Shown one piece after another: positions 22,398 through 32,152 of a stretch of DNA of 36,967 nt. The stretch is from CAYJNO01 sp964371715 (GTDB lineage: Bacteria; Bacillota_I; Bacilli_A; Erysipelotrichales; Erysipelotrichaceae), in assembly GCA_964371715.1 (NCBI GenBank), contig CAYJNO010000018.1, positions 1 through 36,967 on the forward strand. Direction: 5' to 3'. Made by a program: the position numbers and the translations under genes. The notes beneath the pieces are model-generated. The model worked only from the letters and a program-made list of their open reading frames with translations, was not told the DNA's origin and did not search any database. The stretch's first letter is position 1, and the number at the start of each line of letters is the position of its first letter.

Positions 22398-24929
22398 ATG
22401 AAAATTATTATTGCGCCTTTGGGATGTCATGCTTTTTTAGTAGAACATCTAATGAGAGAACAACAAACTAATCATTTAGTTGGATATAAATTTATTGATC
22501 CAACTACTTTTTTTGAAGGATTTTTACCATTAATTGACGAAATTAAAATGGAGGATATCATAAATGTTTTAAAACCTTTAAAATTATCGATTTTTACTTG
22601 TTACATTAATACACCTGAATTCATTAACTACTTTGTTAGTGTTACTAAGGATTTATTAATGTATCAAACTGACATTGATACTTTGCCTGATGACACTTTA
22701 AGTAGAGCAGAAATTAAGCTAATTATTAAAGCATTATCGACTTTAAACTTTAAAGAAAAATACTATTATTTAATAAAGGAAAAACTTAACACAGATTATT
22801 CAAATTATTTTATTTATAATGAATATTATGATGATTATTTTAAGAATTTTTACGATATTATGCTTAGTAACAATGCTAAAGTATTTTTACCTTTTAAAAA
22901 ACCTAAAGAAACAAACCTATATAAAGCACTAAATAAAAGACAAGAAATTGAAGCTATAGCACAAATGATTGTCAAGAACGAATATAATGCTGAAGACATA
23001 AATATTATCTGTGCATCTAGCGATTATTTGCCATTAGTTAACCAAATATTTGAACGTTATAAAATACCTTGTAATTTCACAAATTATAAAAAGGAATCTT
23101 TTATCGCTAAAAGGATGATTGCTCTTTTAAAAATTTATCAAGACTTAAACATTAACAATTTAAAAGATGCTTTATTATTTAATTGTTTTAATATTGATAT
23201 CAGTGTTAAACATTTTATAGAATATATAAATATCTTAAATTTATCTTTTGAAGACCTATTCAATGACTTTACATATTATCAAAATTTAGATTCTTCTACT
23301 TTTAGACATAACCTTAAAAATTTACAACACTTGGAAAACAAAGCAAATAACTATCGCACAATCTTAGTAGAAAAAATATATTTTCTTCAAAATGATTTAT
23401 CATACGAAGAGTTTATAAATGAGTGTTTTAATCTACTTAATACATTTAACTTAAGTGATGAATTAATTAAAGTTAAACGAGTTATTGAAAAATATTATCC
23501 TTTTAATATTATTATGACTGAATTTTTATATAATGATTTAAATAAAATTAAAGTTTCTTATAGTAATAATATTTATAAATCAATTAATATTACGACAATT
23601 AACAATCCTATTCTTCCAAGAGAATACGTTTTCATTATGGGCTTAGATCAAAAATCATACCCTGCATTTAAAAGTAATAATGGATATGTTGACGAGGAAT
23701 ATTTAAGTTATACACCTTTTATTAGTGAGACTGATCGTTACAATTATCATATGCATAAATTAGAGTGGATTCATCATAACGGAAATACGATAAACTATTC
23801 TTTTTCATTAGCCACTTATGAAGGTAAATCTAAAGAATTATCTTATTATATCGAAAAGTTATTTGATAAAGCGACTAACTTTGAATTAACACAAAATGAT
23901 CCATTAATTAATAATTATGACTTTAGTATGAATAATAATGATATTTTATTTAATGATGGATTTGTTGAAAGTACTGTTTATAAAGTAGAGCAATTTTTTA
24001 AGTGTGAACTCGCCTATTTCTTAAAGAACATATTAAAACTATCCAAAGAAGATTATGAATTAAACTTAGTTCCAACACTAGGAACAATTAATCATAAGAT
24101 TTTTGAAGATCTTATCATTCAGTTTAATAAAAATTATGCCTCTATAAAAAAAGATGATTTGCTTGTAGCAATGAACAATATATTTAGTGAATTACTTTTA
24201 CTCTATCCTAATAAATCATTGGAAATAAATACTTTAATTAATATCAACTTAAATAATATTTATAATAATTTATTAATATTAAAAAACTTTGAAAGCACAA
24301 CTCCATACTTACCTACTAAACAAGAATATCGTTTTGAATATCAATTTGACAATATTTCTAACTTTAAATTAAAAGGTATAATTGACCGTATTGATACATT
24401 AGATGATAAATTTAGAATTATTGATTATAAATCTTCTAGTGCTAAACTAAACTTAAAAGATATATATGATGGTAGTAAGTTACAATTAATTAGCTATTTA
24501 AATGTATATGCAAAACAAAACAATTTAGATCCAACAGGTTTATATTATTATTCTTTAAATGTCTCAAAAACAGAAATATCACCTTACACTTATTTAAGAG
24601 GACAAATACAACCATACGATGATATGGAAATAAATGAACAAATTAGTAAAGCTAATAAACTTCATGGTATAAGTATTGAAGTTGATAATCAAGGAGATAA
24701 TATTACTAATTCTTGTAAAAAAGGTGTTGATATAAATCAAGTCTTTGATGATTTAGAAGAAATATATTCCATATTCTTAAATAAATTATTATCGGGAAAA
24801 TTTAATATTAATCCAGACACTTCAGCTTGCGATTATTGTGATTATAAATGTATTTGTCATTTTAATGGATTTAGAAGAGATAAAGCATCATTGATTGATT
24901 CAAAGGAGAATGAAGATGACAAGGAGTAA
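22398..24929 (+). CDS. addB: AddB-like helicase-nuclease subunit, short form
   Basis: An 843-residue partner of AddA in double-strand break end processing. The C-terminal PD-(D/E)xK nuclease is intact: GIIDRID (about 661), IIDYKSS (about 674) and a following QLISYLNVY. The 4Fe-4S staple Cys are at 536, 811, 814 and 820, with the C-x2-C-x5-C spacing known for AddB. The N-terminus (IIIAPLGCHAFLVEHL) lacks the GxxGxGKS Walker A seen in Bacillus AddB, and the protein is about 300 residues shorter, so it probably cannot hydrolyse ATP. I start at ATG 22398 because the upstream TTG lies in the -10 box. It overlaps addA by 14 bases. Confidence 0.82.
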   Translation: MKIIIAPLGCHAFLVEHLMREQQTNHLVGYKFIDPTTFFEGFLPLIDEIKMEDIINVLKPLKLSIFTCYINTPEFINYFVSVTKDLLMYQTDIDTLPDDTLSRAEIKLIIKALSTLNFKEKYYYLIKEKLNTDYSNYFIYNEYYDDYFKNFYDIMLSNNAKVFLPFKKPKETNLYKALNKRQEIEAIAQMIVKNEYNAEDINIICASSDYLPLVNQIFERYKIPCNFTNYKKESFIAKRMIALLKIYQDLNINNLKDALLFNCFNIDISVKHFIEYINILNLSFEDLFNDFTYYQNLDSSTFRHNLKNLQHLENKANNYRTILVEKIYFLQNDLSYEEFINECFNLLNTFNLSDELIKVKRVIEKYYPFNIIMTEFLYNDLNKIKVSYSNNIYKSINITTINNPILPREYVFIMGLDQKSYPAFKSNNGYVDEEYLSYTPFISETDRYNYHMHKLEWIHHNGNTINYSFSLATYEGKSKELSYYIEKLFDKATNFELTQNDPLINNYDFSMNNNDILFNDGFVESTVYKVEQFFKCELAYFLKNILKLSKEDYELNLVPTLGTINHKIFEDLIIQFNKNYASIKKDDLLVAMNNIFSELLLLYPNKSLEINTLININLNNIYNNLLILKNFESTTPYLPTKQEYRFEYQFDNISNFKLKGIIDRIDTLDDKFRIIDYKSSSAKLNLKDIYDGSKLQLISYLNVYAKQNNLDPTGLYYYSLNVSKTEISPYTYLRGQIQPYDDMEINEQISKANKLHGISIEVDNQGDNITNSCKKGVDINQVFDDLEEIYSIFLNKLLSGKFNINPDTSACDYCDYKCICHFNGFRRDKASLIDSKENEDDKE

Positions 24930-27900
24930 AAATCAAATCTTAGCTATCGAAACAGTAAATAAAAACATATTAGTTAGTGCATCAGCTGGTGCCGGTAAAA
25001 CAACGATTTTAATTTCACGTTTAATTAAACGTATTATTGTTGATCAAGTTAAAATAACAGATATTTTAGCAATGACATTTACTGAAGCTGCAGCATCTGA
25101 AATGAAAAAAAGACTACTTGTCGAATTAAACAACGTTGCTAGTGATATGACAAAGCCACAAAGTCAAAGAGATTTTGCAATGCAACAGTTAGCTTTAGCA
25201 GAAAATGCAAAAATATCTACGATCCATTCTTTTTGTTTAAATATAATTGAAAATAATTATGCAGCCATCAACTTAGATATTCGATCATTAAAAAATATCA
25301 TTACTGATTCTTTGGGAAATAAATATTTTAGTGAAGCATTTACTAATGTTTTAAATACTTACATAGTAAATAATCAACAGGAACTTGCACTAATAAACCA
25401 AGCAGTTGGTACTAAAGCAACAGGATTTGATAACCTTAAAGCAGTAATAGAAGAAATAGTGAAAGTTGCGAATAATACAATCGATCCTATCGATTGGTTT
25501 TTAGAAATAAAGAATAAATATTATAAAATTAATAGCATCAATGATATACCTTCTGATATTTATAATTTGTATTTAAATTTACTAAGAAGAGAACTAAGTT
25601 ATGCAAAGATTGCTGTTGATGAAATGCTAAATGATCCAGATTATGAAAAAAATAAAGAAGCTGTAGACTTTGCTAACGAAGTCATAGTCAATGCTTTAAA
25701 TACAAATGAACTTACTAAGATTTATAGTTATATCATAAGTCTTGCTAAGTTTAAATACTCTTTTAGAAAACCTAGTCCTAAAGAATTTAATACTCATATT
25801 AAAAATTTAATACCTTATTTATTTAAAGAAGCAGATTTATTAGAATCATATAATCATCAAAGAGATGTTTTTAAAGTTCTTTTGACTTTTAGTGAATTAG
25901 TTTATTTAGAAAAGCAAAGAATTAAAACAAATAACAAGTGTATTGATTTTGGTGACTTTGAACATATGGCATATCAAATTCTAATTGCTAATGACTTTGA
26001 AGTTGCAAAAAAATATCAAAAACAATTTGAGGAAATAATGGTAGATGAATTTCAAGATACGAACAATACTCAAGATAAAATAATTAATCTAGTATCTAAT
26101 GGTCACAACATCTTTAGAGTTGGTGATGTAAAGCAATCAATCTATCGCTTTAGAGGTGCTAAACCTTCAATCATGCAAGCTTTATCAAAAGATGAATCAA
26201 TTATGAATTTAACTTTAGCAAACAACTATCGTTCTAAAAAGTCGATTGTTGATTTTAATAATTATTTATTTGATAGATTATTAAATATTAATGGATTAAC
26301 TATTAATTACAATGATGAAGATAAGCAAATCGCAGACTTAGAAAGACAAATTATTGAGAATGAAGATATCAAAGTTCACCTCTTAGAAAAATTAGATGAT
26401 GTTAAAGATGATTTAAATAAAGCAATGTTTATTGCTTCTAGTATTAAAGAAACTATTGGAAAAGGCAAATATACTAAGTTTAGCGATTATTGTGTATTAG
26501 TTAAATCGCATGCAAGTAAAACAAGTCTTAAAAAAGCATTTGAAGCTTATAATATCCCATATTTTGTTGATAATAAACTTGGATACTTAAATTCTTATGC
26601 TGTAGAAATTGTTATCGCATATTTAAAATACCTTTATAACCCAAGTGATAAGATATCGCTAACATCAGTTTTAACATCACCATTATATCAATTAACAATA
26701 GATCAAGTTATTAAGTTAGATACATGCTTAATTAATGAAGATATAAAAGTATTAAACTCTTTTAATCATGTTAAAGATATGATTTCATATATTATTAATA
26801 TAAATAATTTTTATACTAACAAGATATCTATACAAGATAAGACTAATATTGACTATTTGTTTGATTTTGTTTTATCTGATGATGATTTCAATTTAAATAA
26901 TTTTATCGAATATTTAAATATTGCTCAAGATAGTGATGTTACTTCAGCAATTCCAGTAAGTGATGAAGATAATGTAGTTAAGGTTATGACTATCCATCAC
27001 TCAAAGGGTTTACAGTTTAATGTTGTTTATCTTTTTTCAACTTCTAGCTTTAAAAATATGGATGCAAAAAATTTTATCGCCAATGAAAGATTTGGCCTTG
27101 CATTAAAGTTCAATGATTTACATCAACCACTACAATATAATACAATAGAACATTTGGTGATCAGTGATTATGTAAACTTCGAAGATATAGAAGAGCAAAT
27201 ACGACTTTTATATGTTGCTTTGACTAGACCAAAAGATGTACTGCATATTGTCGACACAATAAAAGACTACGATGAATATCCTGATTATAATTTAGACTTA
27301 CCTTTTATGTATAGTCGAAAAGGATTTACAAATTTAATATTAGCTGCAGTAAAGTCAACAAGATTTAATACTGAAATCTTACACTATCAAGAATCATTTA
27401 TTATTAAAGATTCTTATCAAAGTCGTAAAACAATTAAAAATATTGATTTCTATCAAAATAATAATAGTACGACTATTGAAAACATTGTACCTAGTATGCA
27501 TTTTCAACAGAATGTTGTTGTTAACTTTAATAAAAGTGATCCTTTTAAAATGGGTACCATTGTCCATAGATTGTTAGAGGTTTTACCAAGTGATATACCA
27601 TGGACAAAAGATATCATTACTAATATGTATGCCTCTATTAGCAATCGTCTTATTGATGGGATTATCGCATTACAAGCAAATGATCTTTATAAACAATGTT
27701 TATCAGTTGAACATTATCATGAATATCCTTTTACTATAAAAAAAGAAAACACATTAACTAATGGTATTATAGACTTTATTTCTTTTGGAAACGAAATTAA
27801 CATTATCGACTTTAAATCAGATAAATTATATGATGAAAATACTTATGTCGATTTATATAAAGAGCAACTGCTTATTTATAAATCATCTATTCTAACTATT

Positions 27901-27969
27901 TATCCATCAAAAACTATTAATATATATATTTATAGTTTAACACTCAAAAAAATGATTCCTATAACATAA
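24916..27969 (+). CDS. addA: ATP-dependent helicase/nuclease subunit A
   Basis: A 1017-residue UvrD-type helicase with a C-terminal nuclease domain. Motifs in order: Walker A SASAGAGKTT (about 21-31), FTEAAASEMKKR, DEFQDT (about 376), GDVKQSIYRFRGA (motif III), NNYRS, TIHHSKGLQF and YVALTRPKD (about 766). The nuclease follows, with GTIVHRLLE and INIIDFKSDK (about 960) plus EQLLIYK. It unwinds and trims broken DNA ends to load RecA. It is somewhat shorter than the approx 1230-residue B. subtilis protein. I chose ATG 24916: AAAGGAG (24902-24908) is 7 bases upstream, whereas the ATG at 24910 is too close. Translation is coupled to addB. Confidence 0.95.
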   Translation: MTRSKNQILAIETVNKNILVSASAGAGKTTILISRLIKRIIVDQVKITDILAMTFTEAAASEMKKRLLVELNNVASDMTKPQSQRDFAMQQLALAENAKISTIHSFCLNIIENNYAAINLDIRSLKNIITDSLGNKYFSEAFTNVLNTYIVNNQQELALINQAVGTKATGFDNLKAVIEEIVKVANNTIDPIDWFLEIKNKYYKINSINDIPSDIYNLYLNLLRRELSYAKIAVDEMLNDPDYEKNKEAVDFANEVIVNALNTNELTKIYSYIISLAKFKYSFRKPSPKEFNTHIKNLIPYLFKEADLLESYNHQRDVFKVLLTFSELVYLEKQRIKTNNKCIDFGDFEHMAYQILIANDFEVAKKYQKQFEEIMVDEFQDTNNTQDKIINLVSNGHNIFRVGDVKQSIYRFRGAKPSIMQALSKDESIMNLTLANNYRSKKSIVDFNNYLFDRLLNINGLTINYNDEDKQIADLERQIIENEDIKVHLLEKLDDVKDDLNKAMFIASSIKETIGKGKYTKFSDYCVLVKSHASKTSLKKAFEAYNIPYFVDNKLGYLNSYAVEIVIAYLKYLYNPSDKISLTSVLTSPLYQLTIDQVIKLDTCLINEDIKVLNSFNHVKDMISYIININNFYTNKISIQDKTNIDYLFDFVLSDDDFNLNNFIEYLNIAQDSDVTSAIPVSDEDNVVKVMTIHHSKGLQFNVVYLFSTSSFKNMDAKNFIANERFGLALKFNDLHQPLQYNTIEHLVISDYVNFEDIEEQIRLLYVALTRPKDVLHIVDTIKDYDEYPDYNLDLPFMYSRKGFTNLILAAVKSTRFNTEILHYQESFIIKDSYQSRKTIKNIDFYQNNNSTTIENIVPSMHFQQNVVVNFNKSDPFKMGTIVHRLLEVLPSDIPWTKDIITNMYASISNRLIDGIIALQANDLYKQCLSVEHYHEYPFTIKKENTLTNGIIDFISFGNEINIIDFKSDKLYDENTYVDLYKEQLLIYKSSILTIYPSKTINIYIYSLTLKKMIPIT

Positions 27970-27970
27970 T

Positions 27971-27998
27971 AATAGTCCATCAATTATGATGGACTATT
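27971..27998. terminator. Bidirectional terminator between addA and thyX-like gene
   Basis: Perfect 12-bp arms AATAGTCCATCA and TGATGGACTATT around loop ATTA. It begins 1 base after the addA stop and ends 2 bases before the stop of the minus-strand gene. Confidence 0.9.
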
Positions 27999-28000
27999 TT

Positions 28001-28597
28001 CTATTTAATACCTGTAATAAATTCGCTATGTGGTAAAGTCTCACACCAATCACAAAATAATTGCCATTCATTCAAGCGATGTGTTCTTCTTTGTTTGTAT
28101 ATTGTTTTAAGTTGACGATAATTAGTTGTCATTTTTGCAGTGATTTTAAAACCTGCAGGGTTTGTATAAAGTATCTCCATGTATCTATTTTTTAATGATT
28201 CATCTTTTGGATTCTCTTGTAAAATTGCATTATAAGCATTTACTTTTTCCTTCATGATTTCAATCACTCTTGGATCAACATACTCAATGTATGCTTGATC
28301 TAAGTCAAATCGTGTCATACGATGCATCGTAGATTGTGAAGATACAAAATCTAGGAAATGATATCGCTCAGCTTCTACCCATGCTTTGTTTGTAAAAGTT
28401 AAATCAAACTGTACTATTATTCCATTTAAAAAGTTATCGTGACCTTCTCCATGTTTAGATGTTGCTAAAGAGACTACTGTTTTTGTTACTTCATTATTTA
28501 CTTTGGATAAGTCTGTTGCCATAGGATATTTACTTCCTATAATAGCATCTTCAATACCATATACATTTACATTACTAATTACATCATTCACTTTCAT
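28001..28597 (-). CDS. ThyX-like protein lacking the canonical signature
   Basis: A 198-residue protein that I place, with caution, in the flavin-dependent thymidylate synthase superfamily. GHDNFLNGIIVQFDLTFTNK aligns with the GHETPFEHxxFTF region of ThyX. NYRQLKTIYKQRRTHRLNEW aligns with the NARSLxNFLxLRxxxxAQWE region near the C-terminus. The ThyX signature RHRxxSxNExSxR is absent; its place holds HFLDFVSSQSTMHRMTRFD. Either this is a divergent active enzyme with another way to bind FAD and dUMP, or a related fold with a new task. It starts at ATG 28597 behind GGAGGG; an in-frame GTG at 28609 lies inside that site. It is monocistronic. Confidence 0.55.
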   Translation of the reverse strand: MKVNDVISNVNVYGIEDAIIGSKYPMATDLSKVNNEVTKTVVSLATSKHGEGHDNFLNGIIVQFDLTFTNKAWVEAERYHFLDFVSSQSTMHRMTRFDLDQAYIEYVDPRVIEIMKEKVNAYNAILQENPKDESLKNRYMEILYTNPAGFKITAKMTTNYRQLKTIYKQRRTHRLNEWQLFCDWCETLPHSEFITGIK

Positions 28598-28673
28598 ATT
28601 ACCCTCCACCTTATTAATAATTATAATATTTATTAGCTTAATTTTCTATTATATTTTTATAAAAATAATAGAA

Positions 28674-28719
28674 AAACGAACCTACTATAAATTGAATGTT
28701 CAATTTTTTAGGTTCGTTT
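28674..28719 (-). terminator. Terminator of mnmG
   Basis: Outer arms AAACGAACCTA (28674-28684) and TAGGTTCGTTT (28709-28719), with an inner stem AAATTGAA/TTCAATTT, then TTTTTCTATTATT on the minus strand. It lies 14 bases beyond the mnmG stop. Confidence 0.8.
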
Positions 28720-28732
28720 CATTACTTGAATA

Positions 28733-30598
28733 TCAGTCTTGTTTTTCTCTACGCTTCTTTTCTAAGTAAATTGCAATTACTTGTATGTCTGCTGGATTAA
28801 TTCCAGATATTCTAGATGCCTGTCCCATTGTTAATGGTCTGAAAGATGATAGTTTTTGTTTTGCTTCCAAAGCTAAATTATCTATGTCCATGTAATTTAT
28901 ATTTTCAGGTAACTTAACTTTTTCCATTGCTTTCATACGTTCAGCTTCTTTTTTTGCTTTTCGTATGTATCCTTCATATTTTGTTTCTACCTCTATTTGC
29001 CTTGCGACATCACTATTTATTTCAATATTTGTAAACTTTAAAATATCGTATATTGAAATATTTGGTCTTTTCAATAACTCTAATGCACTTATACCATCTT
29101 TTAATTTATCAAGACCTTTTTCTTCTAGTAAATTATTGATTTCACTTTTTGGTGTAAATCGTATTAAAGATAGTTCTTCTGTGTATTTGATAATACTAGC
29201 CTCATTAGCTAATAGTTGATTGTATCTTTCATCATTTATTAAACCAATATTATGTCCATATTTAGATAGACGATAAGATGCGTTGTCATGTCTTAATAAT
29301 AGCCTAAATTCTGCTCTTGATGTTAATAGTCGATATGGTTCTAGAGTTCCTTTAGTACATAAGTCATCAATCATAACACCAATATATGCTTCATCTTTTC
29401 TTAGAATTAAAGGCTCTTCATTCTTCAATTTTAAATTAGCATTTATACCTGCCATTAAACCTTGGGCCGCTGCTTCTTCATAGCCGCTAGTTCCATTGAT
29501 TTGACCTGCACAAAATAAGTTTTCAATTAGCTTGTTTTCCATATTAGATTTTAGTTGCAATGGATTAATTGCATCATATTCAATTGCATATGCATATGTT
29601 AATATTTCAGCATTTTCTAAGCCTGGTATGGTTTTCAACATTTTCTCTTGTACATCTTTTGGTAACGAACTTGAAAAACCTTGTACATAAATTGTATCAA
29701 GAGTTTCACTTTCAGGTTCTAAGAAAATTTGATGTCTTTCTTTATCTTTAAATCTTACTAATTTATCTTCGATGCTTGGGCAGTATCTTGGTCCTACACC
29801 TTTTACTGCTCCTGAATACATTGATGATTTGTTAAGATTATCTAAAATTACTTTGTGAGTATCAAGATTAGTGTATGTTAAATAACATGCAAGTTGATCT
29901 TCAAATTTTCTAATGTTTTTTGTTTCTTCAGAGAAAGCATAAAACTCATCTGTTCCAGGTTCATAAGAAGTTTTTGAATAGTCTACACTTGTGTTCAGCA
30001 CTCTTGGTGGAGTTCCTGTTTTTAATCTAAATAAGTCAAGTCCATGTTTTTTTAATGATTCACTTAATAATGAAGTAGTTGGTTCCTTATCTGGACCATA
30101 TGATTGAATGTCATCACTTATCATAATTAATGATTGCATATAAGTTCCTGTTGTTAAAATAACTGCTTTACTAAATAACTCTTCACCGCTTAAAAGTTTT
30201 ACTCCTACTGCTTTATTATCTTCAACTAATAACTCAATTACTTGATTTTCAATAACAGTTAGATTTTCTTCATTCAAACATTTTTCTTGCATCATTTTTG
30301 AATATTCAATTTTATCTGATTGAACTCTTAGCGATTGAACTCCAGGTCCTTTTGATAAATTAAGCATCTTAAATTGTAATGCAGTCTTGTCGGCAGTCTT
30401 GCCCATCTCTCCACCTAAAGCATCGATTTCACGTACAACAATACCTTTTGCAGGTCCACCGATTGATGGATTACATGGCATCTTTGCAATGTTTTCTATA
30501 CTTAATGTTATAAGTGCTGTTTTATTTTTTGTTCTTGCACTTGCTAGTGCAGCTTCAACGCCTGCATGTCCTGCACCGACGACGATAATATCATACAT
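28733..30598 (-). CDS. mnmG: tRNA uridine-5-carboxymethylaminomethyl modification enzyme MnmG
   Basis: A 621-residue FAD protein, standard length. With MnmE it installs the carboxymethylaminomethyl group on wobble uridine 34. Signatures: the FAD fold VVGAGHAGVEAA (residues 6-17), the NPSIGGPAKGIVVREIDALG segment with the catalytic-region Cys in MPCNPSIGG, TGTYMQS, and RPLTMGQASRISGINPADI at the C-terminus. It is 2 bases downstream of an EVE-like gene rather than next to mnmE or rsmG, which usually flank it near the origin. Neither is in this window. Confidence 0.97.
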   Translation of the reverse strand: MYDIIVVGAGHAGVEAALASARTKNKTALITLSIENIAKMPCNPSIGGPAKGIVVREIDALGGEMGKTADKTALQFKMLNLSKGPGVQSLRVQSDKIEYSKMMQEKCLNEENLTVIENQVIELLVEDNKAVGVKLLSGEELFSKAVILTTGTYMQSLIMISDDIQSYGPDKEPTTSLLSESLKKHGLDLFRLKTGTPPRVLNTSVDYSKTSYEPGTDEFYAFSEETKNIRKFEDQLACYLTYTNLDTHKVILDNLNKSSMYSGAVKGVGPRYCPSIEDKLVRFKDKERHQIFLEPESETLDTIYVQGFSSSLPKDVQEKMLKTIPGLENAEILTYAYAIEYDAINPLQLKSNMENKLIENLFCAGQINGTSGYEEAAAQGLMAGINANLKLKNEEPLILRKDEAYIGVMIDDLCTKGTLEPYRLLTSRAEFRLLLRHDNASYRLSKYGHNIGLINDERYNQLLANEASIIKYTEELSLIRFTPKSEINNLLEEKGLDKLKDGISALELLKRPNISIYDILKFTNIEINSDVARQIEVETKYEGYIRKAKKEAERMKAMEKVKLPENINYMDIDNLALEAKQKLSSFRPLTMGQASRISGINPADIQVIAIYLEKKRREKQD

Positions 30599-30600
30599 AA

Positions 30601-31497
30601 TTAAACCTCTTCTAATAGCTTATGAGTTTGACCATTTACATCTATACCCATAACTTTTACATTTATAGGATAAATAAATTTATCCTCCATATACTTTTTC
30701 AATAAGTATGCATAACCAATAACTATCTTGTATCGATTATCTTTTTTTTTAGCTGTCATCATTGGTAAGATAACATCTAAGTTTGCTTGATAGTATTTAT
30801 ATAAAACTAAATTACTGTTTTTTAAATAATTATAATCATCATGATTTTTATAATAAGATTTTATTATATTAACTATTTTTTGTTTATCATATTGACTACA
30901 TTCATAGTGACTATAGTCATTTAAAAATTCATTAAGCATAGCTTCTACTTCATTTAATTCTATTGTTTCATCATTTTGTTCATTGTACAAAATACTATTC
31001 CATAAATCCAATCCGTTGTTTTGTGCTTTTCTAATTATTTGATTTACTATATTTTCTTTTTTATTATTTAAATAAAAATATCGTGATGTTTTTATTGGAA
31101 TCTCAACATCAAAATCACTTAAATATATTGGTTCAATAAAGAATATTAAATCTTTAAGGTTAAAGCACACTAGTTCTTGATTAGGTTCAATCTTATGTTT
31201 CCTAAATGCTTTATCTAATTGTTTTTGATCGTTATAACCATTTAATTGTCCGTATTGGCTCCATAAGTTTATAGCTTCTACATGTTCTTTATTTACAAGT
31301 TTTGCATAAGCTATAATTCCTTTTTCTTTACCGCGATTTGTCTTTTTATTCTTACCAATAAAAAAGATAAAATCACCTTCTTTAAAATCTTTAATATTAA
31401 CCGTAGTTTGGTTTAGCCAAAAATTAATTTTTGTATTACCACAAATACGATGAAAATCTAGTATTTCATTATTTGTTAAATATGCAATTGAACTCAT
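30601..31497 (-). CDS. Uncharacterised protein with EVE/PUA-like N-terminal domain
   Basis: A 298-residue protein. I do not recognise a named family for the whole chain. About residues 18-110 resemble an EVE/PUA-type fold: INFWLNQTTVNIKDFKEGD, then IFFIGKNKK and KGIIAYAKLVN, the pattern of a strand-rich pocket that reads modified bases. The rest is Asn/Lys/Tyr-rich with a possible helical region at about 190-260 and no catalytic motif visible. It is directly before mnmG (2-base gap), so the two are probably cotranscribed. A role in recognising modified nucleic acid or in tRNA handling is suggested by context only. Start ATG 31497 follows GAGGTAAG. Confidence 0.55.
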   Translation of the reverse strand: MSSIAYLTNNEILDFHRICGNTKINFWLNQTTVNIKDFKEGDFIFFIGKNKKTNRGKEKGIIAYAKLVNKEHVEAINLWSQYGQLNGYNDQKQLDKAFRKHKIEPNQELVCFNLKDLIFFIEPIYLSDFDVEIPIKTSRYFYLNNKKENIVNQIIRKAQNNGLDLWNSILYNEQNDETIELNEVEAMLNEFLNDYSHYECSQYDKQKIVNIIKSYYKNHDDYNYLKNSNLVLYKYYQANLDVILPMMTAKKKDNRYKIVIGYAYLLKKYMEDKFIYPINVKVMGIDVNGQTHKLLEEV

Positions 31498-31527
31498 AAC
31501 TTACCTCATTTCTAATAATAAAGATTT

Positions 31528-31561
31528 AAGCAAATACATTTCCGAGGAAATGTATTTGCTT
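31528..31561 (-). terminator. Long hairpin after recR
   Basis: Perfect 16-bp arms AAGCAAATACATTTCC and GGAAATGTATTTGCTT around GA, 2 bases beyond the recR stop. The following minus-strand run (TTAAATCTTTATTATT) is only moderately T-rich, so termination may be partial, with some read-through to the EVE-like gene and mnmG. Confidence 0.7.
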
Positions 31562-31563
31562 AG

Positions 31564-32151
31564 TTAAATTTTGATTCTTCCATCGATTGCTCTATTCAAT
31601 GTTAATTCATCAGCATAATCAACATGTCCACCCATCGGTAATCCTGCAGCTAATTTAGTAATCAAAATATTTTTATTAGCTAGAATCTTACTCAAGTAAA
31701 GAGATGTTACTTCTCCCTCTACTGTTGGATTTGTTGCAATGATAATTTCATCAATTCCACTTAATCGGTTTAATAAATCATCTATATTTAAATCTTCAGG
31801 GAATACACCTTTACTTGGTGCAATTACTCCGCCTAACACATGATATAAACCATTATATGCTTCACTGTTTTCTATCGCAAACACATCTTTAGTTGATTCA
31901 ACTACGCAAATAATACTTTTATTTCTTTCATCATTAGCACAAATTTGACAGATGTCACTATCGCTCATAATGTGACACACTTTACAATTTCTGATTTCTT
32001 TTTTTGCTTGTAGTATTTTAGTTGTATGTTCTTCTACTTCCTCTTCTGATAAAGCTAATATTGCATAAGCATAGCGCTCTGCATTTTTCTTACCAACACC
32101 AGGTAGTATTTTGAAGAAATCAACTAAGTCCTCAAACTTTGATGGATACAT
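31564..32151 (-). CDS. recR: Recombination protein RecR
   Basis: A 195-residue RecR, full length. It acts with RecF and RecO to load RecA at gaps. The helix-hairpin-helix (LPGVGKKNAERYAY, about 16-29), the C4 zinc finger (CKVCHIMSDSDICQIC, about 56-71) and the Toprim domain (ICVVESTKD, then ATNPTVEGE) are all seen. It ends with a typical Walker-B-like region GLPMGGHVDYAD. It is one base after ybaB, in the conserved dnaX-ybaB-recR set. Confidence 0.97.
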   Translation of the reverse strand: MYPSKFEDLVDFFKILPGVGKKNAERYAYAILALSEEEVEEHTTKILQAKKEIRNCKVCHIMSDSDICQICANDERNKSIICVVESTKDVFAIENSEAYNGLYHVLGGVIAPSKGVFPEDLNIDDLLNRLSGIDEIIIATNPTVEGEVTSLYLSKILANKNILITKLAAGLPMGGHVDYADELTLNRAIDGRIKI

Positions 32152-32152
32152 C

